DNA of 64,000 nt from Aplectana chamaeleonis (taxonomy: Eukaryota; Nematoda; Chromadorea; Rhabditida; Cosmocercidae). The position numbers and the translations under genes are program-made. Shown here in pieces: positions 11,805 to 22,085 of the stretch. Location of the stretch: the NCBI GenBank assembly GCA_029168955.1, contig JAPDOI010000040.1, positions 372,001-436,000 on the forward strand. Direction: 5' to 3'. How positions within the stretch are numbered: the first letter of the stretch is position 1; every line of letters begins with the position of its first letter. The notes beneath the pieces were generated by a model. The model worked only from the letters and a program-made list of their open reading frames with translations, was not told the DNA's origin and ran no database searches.

Positions 11805-14800
11805 TCATAGGTCCAAAAAGGCGGCGACGTCACACGGCTTCTTGCACATATCACGAGCAGACAGAGAGGTTGGTTTTGCTGGGCATGAAAATAAATGAAG
11901 TGAATCATGCCCTGTACATTGACAGTCAGGACATATATCAGGGACCGAATCATCGATCCTATGTACGTAGGCCTTCAAATACGAAGAATGACCGCATCGT
12001 AGGCCCGCCAAAGTCGCGCGAGAGCGTCTGGGCAGGTTCTTCTCAGTTTCATCGACATTGGGCGGCACGTCACTAAGGATGGGGTTAGGAGGAGTACAGG
12101 ACAAGTATTCGGATACAAATCTGGTGTGCTCCATTTGCTGCAGTCTCTTTCGTGTGAGTTCAGAGGTAGCCCACTTTTGACGATCAGTGGTAGAGATAGC
12201 AGTATGCAGTGGTGTGCGAATATTACGGTGTTGAGGTTCCGATGATAGAAGTGAATAATTGGGATGGGCGGCATTCTTAACTATGCCAATATGGAACTGT
12301 TGTGACTGCAACTGGCAGTGCTGCTTCACTGGAAGTACTGCGCATTCTTGATGAAGGTGCGATACAGGTGTAGATCTTGGACAGCCTGTGATGACACGGA
12401 GAGCTGTATTTTGAACTCTTTGTAGTTTGCTCCAAGAGGCGTCCGACAAGTGTCTAGACCATATTGGGGCTCCATACTCCAGAGTTGGCTGTATCATGGC
12501 CTTGTAGTGCGTAGAACCTCTTTTGTGCTGCCCCATGTGGTGCCAGCCAGAGCACGGAGGATGTTGTTGCGCGTGTTGGCTGCTGCAGCTCGGATACGGG
12601 TGTTTTCATGGACACGCAATGAGGGATCCAGAAAGACTCCAAGTAGACGAGGATGCTTGGACAAGGGCAGCTGATTACCTTCCCAAAGTACTTTAGGATG
12701 AACTTGGTGCTCAGCAGTTGCAGTAGTGCATAGAGTAACGCTGGACTTGGCTGCAGAGACCTTCAGTTGCTTCGATTCAAGATGTTTTGCCAGGCTGCAG
12801 AGGTATTTGTTCATCTCCACAGTAGCTCGGTCGATGACTGGGTCAGTGCAAATAATAGTGATGTCATCTGCATATAGGCATAAGTGGATGCTGGGTGGAG
12901 GCACGGGAATATCAGACAGGTACAACGAAAATAGGCTAGGTGATAGTACTCCACCCTGAGGGACGCCTGCCTTGAGGGGAATCGAAGTAGACATGTGCTC
13001 GTCAAATTTCACGCGGATGGAGCGATTTTTGATGAAGCTGTTGGCCCAACGTTTGCACCAGTCAGGCATGTCAGAGTCCAGTATCGATTTTGAAAGCAGA
13101 GGAGTGCTGACGTTGTCGAATGCTGCAGTCAGGTCAACTGCTACTACGAGGCTTCTTCCGGCAGGGGCCTTCATGTTAAAGCCGGCAATGATGTGTTCAG
13201 TTATGGACGTCAGCGCCGTGGTGGTGGAGTGTGCCTTTTTGAAGCCGTGCTGATGTACGTTATGCCACAGTGCTTCTTGGAGATGCGGATTGATGACTTT
13301 TTCCGCTAACTTAGCGATTGGGGAGAGTAGGGAAATTGGCCGGTGTGAGGTTGCTTTCTCTTGCGGTTTTCCTGGCTTGAGAATGGGAAGAACAATCGCT
13401 TGTTTCCAGCGTGCAGGAGTGATACCAGTGCTGAAAGATGAGTAGAGGAGGTCACTTAGTAGTTCCATGTACTGCTCCGGCAGGTGCTTAAGATGAACGG
13501 CTGAGATGCCGTCTGGTCCTTCAGCCCTCGAATTCTTCAGCGATTTGATGATGTCCGAGATAGCAGAAGTAGTAATAACAGGAACGTTACGACGATTGAG
13601 TTTCCTGATGGCGCGCAAAGTGCATCTGTGACTACGGTCCCGACGCGAAATTGCTGAAGCAAAGAGCTTTCCCATTTGACAGGCTGCTTTGTAGCCATAA
13701 TGATATTCACCCGATGGAAATTCAAGTGCATTTCTTTCTGCAGCTATCTTTTTGCCAGACAACCTCCTAAGGGTGTTCCATGCTTTCTTTGCGTCAGTGG
13801 CGAAGTTGATTGACTCGGTGAATTCTCTCCATCGTTTCTGCTTGAAATCATTTAGCAATGTGGTTATCTCCTCAGACAGTTGCGATATGGACGGGTCGGA
13901 AGGATCTTCTCTGCGTCGGTCGTCACGTCGCTTAATGAGCTCCAGCGCTTCCTTTGGTACATTAGGGTGGAATGTTCTAACACGACCGCTTGGGATGGCA
14001 GCTCTTGAGGCACTGCGTATGGTTTCGACGATGAACTTCTCCTTATCGTGCCCAGTGCCGGTTAGCGGGTAGTTGGCAGCCCGGCTGAGTAACTCCTCCT
14101 TATAACGGATCCAGTTAGCCTTACGATAATTGGTGTAGGTTTTGCTACGGGAACCTGTGAAAGGAGCAAGTTGACTATTAAGAGAAAGATCCAGTAATGT
14201 GCATAAAGGAATATGATCACTTGACATAGCCACAGCAGTAGACCAGTTACACGACATGGCAAGACAGGAAGATACAAATGTGATGTCCGGTGAAGAGGGC
14301 CTGCCAGTCGAAGGAAAACGAGTTGGAGCATCCTCATTAATAGGAACCAGGTCACAATCATCAGCAAGGAGTTCAAGAAGTTCACCCCTTTCATCAGGAT
14401 CTAATGAGGAGAACCAGGAAGGCGAGTGAGCATTAAAATCACCAGCTATTACAACCGATTGAGACGAAAGCACAGAGTGAACATTGTGTAAATAGGGAGT
14501 GGGGTCAAACGAATAGGGACACGAAGTGGACGGAGGGATATAAACATTGACAATATCTAGTGGACAACTTTGCATTACAATATGAACTCCAAGACATTCA
14601 ACAACATTATCATTATCATTTGGAAGTACAATAAGGTGAGAAGGAATAGATGTTTTTACAAATGTTGAGACGCCACCACCGTGAGATGTGCGAGGGATGT
14701 GGTACGACGTATAACCGGGTAAGCGGGGTAGGGAGGGGGATAATGCGCTAAGTTTTGTCTCCTGCAGAAGGATAAAATCAGGTTGAAAGCGTTCTATATA

Positions 14801-15220
14801 CAATGTAAGTTCGGCAAGTTTGGCACGTAGACCATTAATGTTGAGTTGAAAAATGTTTAGACTATGTAGAGGAACACTGGGAGGAGAACTTAAGCAAGAA
14901 TTACAACAGTAAGCATCAGAGTAGTCATTGTAGCTGGTTAACCCCGAACATTTGAGGTGCACCCAGCCGAGACAGCCACCGCACTGGATACTTGCATGTT
15001 GAGCAGATACTCCGCAATGACAGCAGGGATATCGCGGATTCTTGTTGCGCGGTCCCGGGTTCCTTTCAATGCCAGCTCGTAACAGTAGGATATGAAGGAG
15101 TGCATCAGCCAGCCATTTACACTCCCATTTCGAAAAAACTCCTTGTGGAGTAGTTGATGCTCGGTTGATGAGCCGGCTTGGTAGTCGACTCCACAGATCC
15201 ACCACGCGTAGGTTGAGCAT
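11805..15220 (-). CDS. Element B polyprotein: leader, 2A-like motif, PHD finger, APE endonuclease, RT
   Basis: The product would cleave target DNA and reverse-transcribe the element RNA. In order it shows a 57-residue leader starting MLNLRVVDLW and ending in IERNPGP. A Cys4-His-Cys3 PHD-like finger follows, with its HLKCSG core. An endonuclease/exonuclease/phosphatase domain shows LLQETKLS, AGDFNAHS and SSDHIPL. The reverse transcriptase shows VDLTAAFDNV, AGVPQGGVLSP and YADDITI. The C-terminal finger is CPDCQCTGHDSLHLFSCP. One base is missing near 12497, so the frame switches from 12494-15220 to 11805-12536. The ATG was chosen because it is the first codon of the element and the frame is open through the 2A-like motif. 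There is no RNase H domain. Confidence 0.9.
15040..15080 (-). other. 2A-like NPGP motif of element B
   Basis: The encoded LLLRAGIERNPGP matches the 2A ribosome-skipping consensus in E-x-N-P-G-P. It has Gly where canonical 2A has Asp. It sits exactly between the leader and the PHD finger. If active, it would release a 56-residue leader and start the endonuclease-RT protein with Pro. Confidence 0.65.
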
Positions 15221-15241
15221 CTCGGATCCCCAAGAGGATTC

Positions 15242-16157
15242 CGAAACTATATGCTGCCAAACTGGTGCGCCGTATTCTAGTGCAGGCTGGAGAATCGCCT
15301 TATATGTTGTAATAATGGTTTCTTTGCTACTACCCCATGTTGTACCGCCCAGGGCTGTAAGCACGTTAAGCTTCGCTTTAACGATAGCCTGCTTCTGTTC
15401 CGTGTTCTTATGGAACTTGAGCGATGGATCGAGCACGAGTCCGAGAAGTTTTGGGAAGCGGGCGGCAGGCAAACGATCTCCATTCCATACGACATACGGA
15501 TGTGCGCTGTGTTCAGATGGGTCGTTGTGAGTTCGGGTACCGATGACATTGACGCAGAAATCTTCAGCATTTTGCGGTAGTACCCGTTAATCTTAGCGGC
15601 GGCCACATTTATGTCACGATTACGACACAAGACAGTCATATCATCAGCGTAGGCGACCACCTTGATATCTTGGGGAGGGGTGGGCATATCTTCGAGGTAC
15701 AGACTGAAGAGAGCAGGCGACAATACGTCGCCCTGTGGGACTCCAGCTGCAATCGGAATGCTGTTTGAGACATGATTCTGTAACATCACTCTAGCCCGTC
15801 TTCCCTTAGTGAATGCAGCTATCCAGCGCTTTTGCCATGGCGGGATTGATGACTCCAGTATGTTGTTTGATAAGATGCCAAGATTCACTGTGTCGAAAGC
15901 CTTAGTGAGATCCAAGGCAACTGCTACAGTCAGTTCTCTGCGGCTTATAGGCGTTGAAACCATCAATTGCATAGCTAGTAATTTCTAACAAAGCTGTCGT
16001 GGTGGAATGCATTTTTCTGAATCCATGCTGAAGCACCTGTCTCTCGTTATGCTCAGCCAGGTCCTTGACGATCAGCTTTTCAGCTACTTTAGCAAAAGAG
16101 GACAGCAAACTAATGGGACGATACCCCTTGACTGAAGCTTGGGGTTTGCCAGGCTTG
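15242..16157 (-). pseudogene. RT N-terminal part of element A
   Basis: Frames at 15902-16108 and 15277-15972, plus the first 80 residues of the frame ending at 15472, encode family-1 RT. Visible motifs are HGFRKMHSTTTALLEI, VALDLTKAFDTV, AGVPQGDVLSPALF and YADDMTVLC. The segment ends at SESSW, where B entered. The Gly-to-Asp change in the PQGG motif and the frameshifts suggest decay. Confidence 0.85.
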
Positions 16158-16167
16158 GCACATCGTC

Positions 16168-16386
16168 CTATATAATAGAAGCACGTGGCGCTGGGGGCAG
16201 GGTCGCACCCCTCGATAGGAGCGGGTCTCCCACAACAAGGATGCGGCCCATGTCACGGCCTGCAGCAAGGGGCCACCCCCAAATCAGTCCGCGACAAGGA
16301 CATCACCCTCGCCACGGTCGACAGCGAGGGAGCTCCCCTCGCTGAAGACCGTGGGGGGAGGCCCCTTAACGGTTCAAAAATCGTCC
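16168..16386. other. GC-rich stretch between elements A and C
   Basis: About 220 bp of GC-rich sequence without a supported ORF. It is the target DNA common to A (left) and C (right). Confidence 0.4.
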
Positions 16387-16406
16387 AGAAAGTGACTGCT
16401 GCCGAG

Positions 16407-16532
16407 ATGTCGAACGTTCGTGCCGTGGCAGTGTGGAGGAAAGAAGATCGCCTCCGTGCAAACCGACGTCAACCCCTCCGAGAAGAGGGTTTTTGTCATG
16501 GGAGAGGTGCTGGTCGGCCGCAGCTCTCCTGA
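16407..16532 (+). CDS. Element C leader ORF, 41 codons, in the zero frame of a putative -1 frameshift
   Basis: The first ATG of the element opens a 41-codon frame starting [12 protein letters not shown]. It is homologous to the family-2 leader MLNLRVVDLWSR, and equivalents open copies E, G and H. The long 2A-PHD-endonuclease ORF lies in the -1 frame relative to it and has no ATG of its own upstream. The zero frame ends at TGA 16530-16532, inside the putative stem. The likely product is a short leader peptide, or the N-terminus of the polyprotein after frameshifting. Function is unknown. Confidence 0.6.
   Translation: MSNVRAVAVWRKEDRLRANRRQPLREEGFCHGRGAGRPQLS
16487..16530 (+). promoter_or_regulatory. 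Putative -1 ribosomal frameshift signal, element C
   Basis: GGGTTTT (16487-16493) is in phase as G GGT TTT in the leader frame, fitting X XXY YYZ. A 6-nt spacer follows. GGGAGAG (16500-16506) then pairs with CTCTCCT (16524-16530), giving six Watson-Crick pairs and one G-U pair. A -1 slip here moves translation into the long ORF, which reads on as LSWERCW towards the 2A-like motif. The same layout is seen in copies G and H. Confidence 0.6.
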
Positions 16533-19500
16533 GGATTTTACTACAAAGGGCCGGCGTCGAGAGGAATCCAGGTCCAGCGCAGAAGTACCTATGCGCCACG
16601 TGCGGCAAGGATGTCAACTGGAGACATACCAGCGTCCAGTGCTTCGGATGCCAAAGGTGGGTGCACTTCTCCTGTTCGGGCCTCAGTTCTGTGAGGCATC
16701 ATGACTCATCCTTTCGTTGTGTTCCATGCTCTGCCCCCAGCAACTCTGATTCCTCAATTACCAACCGCCCCTCTCCATTGTTCACATTAATCTCAACGGC
16801 CTTCGCAACAAGTTATCTGAACTCTCTCTATTCGCACGTTCTCATCACCCGGATGTTATCATGGTTCAAGAAACCAAGCTCTCTCCTTCTACCACTTACC
16901 CTCAGCCTAACATTCCGGGATACACCGCCTATCACATGCCAAGGTCTGCTCTTGGGGGCGGAGTGTCTACTTTCGTGCAATCTGCCTTACCTTCTCATAT
17001 TATCCCTAATACTCCAAAGGACGGTACTCTCGAGTACATTCCTGTCCACCTCCCCCTCAAAACCCCTTTATCACTATTTAATATCTACATTCCTCCTATA
17101 TCATCTTGTTCCCCTCTTATAATCCTATTCCCTCCTTAAGCAGTTGTATGACTGCTCACTCTCCCCTTCAGCTGTCTTTGCGGGTGACTTCAATGCTCAC
17201 ACGTTCTGTTCCGCTCTTGATTCTAACGCCAGAGGGGAAGATGTCGAAGAGTGGGCTGAGGAGTGTGACCTGGTTATCCTCAATGATGACCAGCCCACTC
17301 GTCTCCCTGCCAACGGCCGACCTTCTAGCCCAGATATCTCTCTTGTGTCATCCAATCTTTCTAATGCTTGCACGTGGTCCACATCCACAACTCTCTCCAG
17401 TGATCACATTCCCGTCTTTGTCTATATTGATCTCTCTGACTCTCTTGCCCCTTACTCTGGTTTTCGTCATCGTACTTATCTTAATTTAGGCCTAGCAGAC
17501 TGGACCCTGTTCAGAGATGTTGCACTCCGCCATGCGGTCGACTACCCATGGAATGGTGATGTTCATCAGAAAGAGGGTCATCTAGCAAGTGCCATCCGCA
17601 AGGCCATGAAAGCAGCAATTCCTGAGGGTCGTGTCAAGACCTTTTTTCCAAATGTCAGCAGGGAAATACTGCAGAAGATAAGAACCAGAGATGAGAAGAG
17701 AGCCGCAGACCATCTAGACCCGGAGATTGCTGTGCTGGATAATGAGATCAAGCAGGATCTGGAAAAGAACAAGAAGGAATGCTGGGAGAAGTTCACTGAA
17801 AAGCTGAATTTCAAGGCGGACGGAACTACGACGTGGAAAGTCTTGAGGAAAATTTCCGGAAAGTCCGCTCCCCGATGAGCTCCGCTATTGAGTTCGAGGA
17901 GAACATCTTCAAATCAGGGAAAGCGGCTGCTTACGCACTCGGCAAGAACTTTTTCATCACACGCACCAAGCGAGGCGTGCAAAACAGAGTCACGGTTAGA
18001 GAGCTGAGCCGGTTGCCGCTCATGAACGCTTCTGAGGCCTTTACTCTCACACAAGTTGAGAAGGCTATCAAAGAAATGCGGAATTCGAAGGCTATCGGAC
18101 CTGACGGTATCTCCCCAGCCATCCTGAAGAAGCTTCCCACGGAACTTCTACCGATGCTTGCAGATATCATTAACACTTCTTTTCGGACCTGCACTCTACC
18201 CCAAGCTTGGAAGACAGCCAATGTGATACCGTTGCCAAAGCCAGGCAAGTCCCAAAGCACGGCGAAAGGCTTTCGACCAATAAGCCTGTTATCGCCCGTC
18301 GCTAAATTAGCTGAAAAGTTGATCGTGACGGACCTGGCTGATCAAAATGAGCGACAGCAGCATCAGCATGGGTTCAGGAAACTTCACTCTACTACTACTG
18401 CTCTATTGGAGATCGTGAGCTTTGCGGTTGATGGGTTCAACATGAGAAAGCCCCTGAGAACGGTGGCCGTCGCCCTCGACCTGAGCAAAGCGTTTGACTC
18501 TGTTAACTTGGGACTGCTGTCCGAGAAACTGCTCAAGTCGTTGCTACCATCATGGCAGAAGCGATGGATTGCAGCTTTCACGAAAGGCCGCCGGGCTAAG
18601 GTTCTGATCCAGAATCACGTATCCTATAGCATTCCAATAGCAGCCGGTGTTCCGCAAGGCGGAGTGTTGTCCCCTGCCCTATTTAGCCTGTATCTTGAGG
18701 ACATCCCCGAGCCTCCCAATGATGTAAAGATTGTTATGTATGCCGACGACATCACCATCATGTGCCAGGACCGTGACCTGCAAATAGCCGCTAACAAGAT
18801 CAGCGCCTATCTCGTCGAGTTGAAGCTCTTCCTCGATAAAAAGATGCTCACAGTCTCTGCTGCAAAATCCTCTGTTTCAGTGTTCACAACAAACACCAAG
18901 GAACACAGAGCCCATCCAGATGTCAAATGGGATGGTGACCTGTTGCCAGCAGCCAAATTCCCCAAGCTGCTTGGCCTTATTCTTGATCCGTCACTGAAGT
19001 TCCACAAAAACGCGGAACAGAAACAAACAGTCGTCAAGGCTAGGCTTAATATCTTGAGAGCTCTCGGAGGAACATGGGGAAGCAGCCGAGAGACAATATT
19101 GAGAACCTACAGAGCAATACTTCAGCCGGCTCTGGAATATGCGGCACCAGTGTGGCAGCACCTGGTGTCTGACAGCTCCTGGAATAAGCTGCAGCGTGTA
19201 CAGAATGCTGCGCTTAGAATTGCTACCGGTTGTGCAAGGAGCTCCCCAATAGAACATCTTCACGCGGAGGCCTGCATATTGCCGGTCAAGGAGCATTGTG
19301 AACTCCAGGCACAGCAGATGTGTATTAATGTTCTGAGACAGCCGAATCATCCAACAAAGAGAATAATGAAGCCCATTAGAGAGAGGTCGATTAGGACGCC
19401 GTTCGCCGATGCTCCTCGTAAAGTTGATGCACAGAGATGGGCCGACTCCAACATGGAAAGGCTTCGTCTTCTGCGTGAGGAGCACACCCAGTTTGTTCGA

Positions 19501-19803
19501 ATCTAACGAAGGCGGCTGTCAACCCTATCTTAGGAGCAGTGCCGCCTCGGGTTTGCGAGTCCGAGTCTCAACTCGGCAGACGAGCCAGATGTGCTCTTGC
19601 CTCGCTGCGCTGTGGTCACTCTATACTGCTCATGTCTTACGTCAACAAGATCGACAGCAGCCGACTAGACGCATGCTCGGACTGTGGTGCTCCCGGACAC
19701 GAAACGGCGCACTTGTTCATGTGCCCGAAGAGACCTACCTCCTTAACCACAATGGACCTTTGGACGATTCCTGTCAAGGCCGCCCAGTTGCTCAACCTAT
19801 GAC
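16533..19803 (+). pseudogene. Element C polyprotein remnant: 2A-like, PHD, endonuclease, RT
   Basis: The -1-frame ORF starts open at 16433 and shows AGVERNPGP at 16553-16576. A PHD-like finger follows (CATCGKDV through HFSCSG), then endonuclease motifs [17 protein letters not shown] and SSDHIPVF at 17144-17470. The RT runs from 17880, with LDLSKAFDSV, AGVPQGGVLSP and YADDITIMC (18741-18767). The C-terminal finger CSDCGAPGHETAHLFMCP lies near 19675-19730. Frame changes near 16785, 17140, 17870 and 19505 make it non-functional. Confidence 0.88.
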
Positions 19804-19846
19804 GAAAACCACTTCGAGGCTGCAGAAGAAGAAGAAGAAAGTGACT

Positions 19847-20360
19847 CGTAGTCTACTTCCAGGAGCAGCCCCGAAAGGCGGACTCTCTCTGTGATCGGGC
19901 CCCTTATATACGTGCAGTGCGGCTGATATGCGCCGGGTCAGTTCTGAAGCCATCGATCAACGTGTTCAATCATGGGCATTGTGGCTCGTTCGTCGTCCAA
20001 ACTCATCGTAGTCGAATCAAAAGCGTATCGTGGCCGAGTGAAACGGCTATGATTGGCGGCACGTGCTTCTCACTTGGACGACGATTCGGCCACGTGGCGC
20101 ACGGAAAGTATGTGGCCGTATCCTCGTCCAACCGCTTAGTAGCCGAATCGAAAGCCTCTCGTGGCCGAATAAGACCCCTCGACTCTCTGAGCAGGATCAG
20201 TGACGCCGAGGTGCGAAGGTGCTCAGACCAGTGATGACGTGTCAACGCGCCCGGTTCTGCCCCCTCCTCTACTTGGATGCGCTCTATCGACTACCTAGAG
20301 TCTAATTCGGGTCCATCACCCGGCAGGATTGTGGGCCCTCTCACAAAAATTGAGCCATGG
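19847..20360. repeat. Diverged internal repeats, no gene
   Basis: A motif reading AGTCGAATC, then AAAGCGTATCGTGGCCGA, occurs at about 20008-20040 and again at about 20138-20172. It also occurs in inverted form near 10845-10885. The block is probably an old inverted-repeat element. The open frames have no motifs. Confidence 0.4.
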
Positions 20361-20363
20361 GTA

Positions 20364-20867
20364 TAGTCTGCAGCAATGTAAGTAGGACCTGGTGAGGTTG
20401 CGGACTCGTCCTAAGATACGGTAGTTTGTTAGCGGTATCACTCATTTTTCCGAAACAGCTGTGATAGATCGGTGAGTCGGTGTTTTCACCGATATGACTA
20501 CATCTGTGGAAGCAATGAAAACAGGTGAAAATGCGAGAGTGGAAACAGAAACTCACGGACCAATCTCAGTTATTTCGAAAGATGAGTGATAACACAATCA
20601 GACTATAGTATAGTGGAGTCCACCAAGAGTGTCTCATTCACTTATGAATAAGAAGCGGTCGGATGTTGATCAATGTGCATGAATCCCATACCAGCACGCT
20701 CGATACCGATTGAGCGAGAGCGGTTGTGCTGCAATGAGTTTCATGTTCATTGATCTTCAATCGACCGCTTCGCATTGATAAGTAAATGAGACACTCTTGG
20801 TGGACTCCACTATATGTTAGGAAGAGTCCGCAACCTCACCAGGTCTTACTTCCATTGCTGTAGACTA
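20364..20867. repeat. TA-flanked MITE, TAGTCTACAG family, copy 2, carrying a nested MITE
   Basis: This is the same family as 725-1025, with about 90 percent identity along both arms. The left border is TA|TAGTCTGCAGC and the right ends GTAGACTA. After removing the nested 202-bp element and its TA duplication, its length matches copy 1. Confidence 0.88.
20611..20812. repeat. Nested palindromic MITE (TAGTGGAGTCCACC family)
   Basis: The 202-bp element has arms of about 90 bp starting TAGTGGAGTCCACCAAGAG. It is bordered by TA at 20609-20610 and 20813-20814. Copy 1 of the host MITE reads CTACAGTATGTTAGG at this site with a single TA. Insertion with TA duplication is therefore directly shown. Confidence 0.92.
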
Positions 20868-22068
20868 GAGATTCAGCGTGTGTTCCTTCCATGCCTTACC
20901 GATTGGCATGTGAACCCCTCGCTTCCATGATCCAAGGACTTGAGCGAGTGCAAGTCCACTTGATCACTCCAGCCGGCGGCGCAGTTACTCTATGCAAGAT
21001 TGTGCGCCGTATACTGCGCGTGTTTGATTGAGGATTCAATGTGCCATGTGTCGTGACGTTTCGTACGACTTCCTTCATAAAGGTTCGCCAAAGCCACGTC
21101 AGCGCTGGTCCCGCAGCGATATCTTAAAGGACACAGTTTCTAGAACGCCGCGCGCGGCGCCCTCGCGACGTCGCGCCAATCGACTCGGCGTCCCCCTGCC
21201 AGTCTCGTCTCCTGCCTGCCTCCGCGAGTGGTCGTCTCTCCATCGACTCCTATTGGGCCTTGGCCCCGCGCGCAGTGTCGTACTGTCTGCGCCCGTCGAC
21301 GACATCACGAGCTGCCAGCAACAACAACCGCCACGTGTCGACGCCAGATGTCATCTCCACGGCGCCAGTCATTCAGGTAACCCTGGGGCCCTCTGCCTGG
21401 CCTCTGCACGGACGCGGACACACGTCTCCCCGTGCATGCCCACGGTACGCCCTGGGGGTTGTTGTTCTGGGTCAGACCCCACTTAGCTAAGCGCCTGGGC
21501 AAGGTCCGTCCCCTAGTTTAGGATGTATTGATGTTTTGTATTATTGATGTTTGACCGCAAGTCGGGAGTTTCGTAAAGTATGCGCATAATGGTGTCCTGT
21601 TGTGTACGAAGTATCTTGTTGCGCCAAGCGCATCGATTATCGGTTGGTGAAAGTATTGATTGATCCGCAGAGGGTGGAATTGCAAGGTGTGTGTTATAAA
21701 CTGTGGCAGTGTTAACCCCGCATGTGGGTAAGGCGTCACACCATCATAGTTGTTGGCAGAGGCTGTAGGGCCATCGCACCGCAGGTTACCATATACCCTC
21801 CTAGGTTAGGCTTGGTATTCTCAACCGCGTGGCAGTCTTCGGCGAGCTTGGGAACGTGTGCGTAAGTCTTCTGATACCCCCTAAGCGCGGCCACGGGACC
21901 CAGACCCCTTGTTCACCCATGCTACTAGGCCGTAGCCTTGGGCGAGGGTCCCGCGTCGCGACACCATGGCTAGAGGTTGCCCGGGTCATAAGGAACTGCG
22001 TTTCGGATCTCGATTAGGCTGACCAGGTGGTGAAACCCGAGCTCCGCCCCCAAAACTTGTCGGGTACC
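20868..22068. other. Unassigned GC-rich stretch
   Basis: A GC-rich block at 21140-21490 has open frames on both strands but no motif. 21780-22060 has hairpin-forming, RNA-like composition that I could not match to a known RNA. No gene is supported. Confidence 0.3.
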
Positions 22069-22085
22069 CTTCTTCTTCTTCTTGT

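Larger units (their letters stand above)
11764..15229 (-). mobile_element. Full-length family-2 non-LTR retrotransposon B
   Basis: The element is 3466 bp and inserted into A. The 12-bp duplication CCAAGAGGATTC lies at 11752-11763 and 15230-15241. The 5' end reads GGATCCGAGATG on the minus strand, so the first ATG is about 10 nt from the terminus. The 3' end is a GAAGAAG-type tail. The only coding defect seen is one missing base near 12497, so this is a young insertion and the best reference copy of family 2. Confidence 0.93.
11089..16157 (-). mobile_element. Family-1 non-LTR retrotransposon A, 5'-truncated, split by element B
   Basis: The 10-bp duplication GCACATCGTC lies at 11079-11088 and 16158-16167. 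The 3' end carries a (GAA)n tail (CTTCTTCTTC on the plus strand). After subtracting B the copy is about 1.6 kb, roughly the 3' 46 percent of a 3.44-kb element. It starts inside the RT domain just upstream of the conserved LLSP segment. 5' truncation is typical of target-primed reverse transcription. Confidence 0.9.
16398..19835 (+). mobile_element. Full-length family-1 non-LTR retrotransposon C
   Basis: The element is 3438 bp with the duplication AGAAAGTGACT at 16387-16397 and 19836-19846. It begins CTGCCGAGATG and ends GGCTGCAGAAGAAGAAGA. Length agrees with E (about 3.41 kb after removing its insertions) and H (3.44 kb after removing its duplication). The frame is broken in at least four places, but both termini are complete. 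Confidence 0.92.

Noticed and set aside
21780..22060. Structured GC-rich segment that looks like an RNA gene
   Set aside because: Compared by eye with 5S rRNA, U1, U2 and SRP RNA features; no diagnostic motif such as the U1 5' splice-site complement or the SRP Alu-domain GGTGACC fits.
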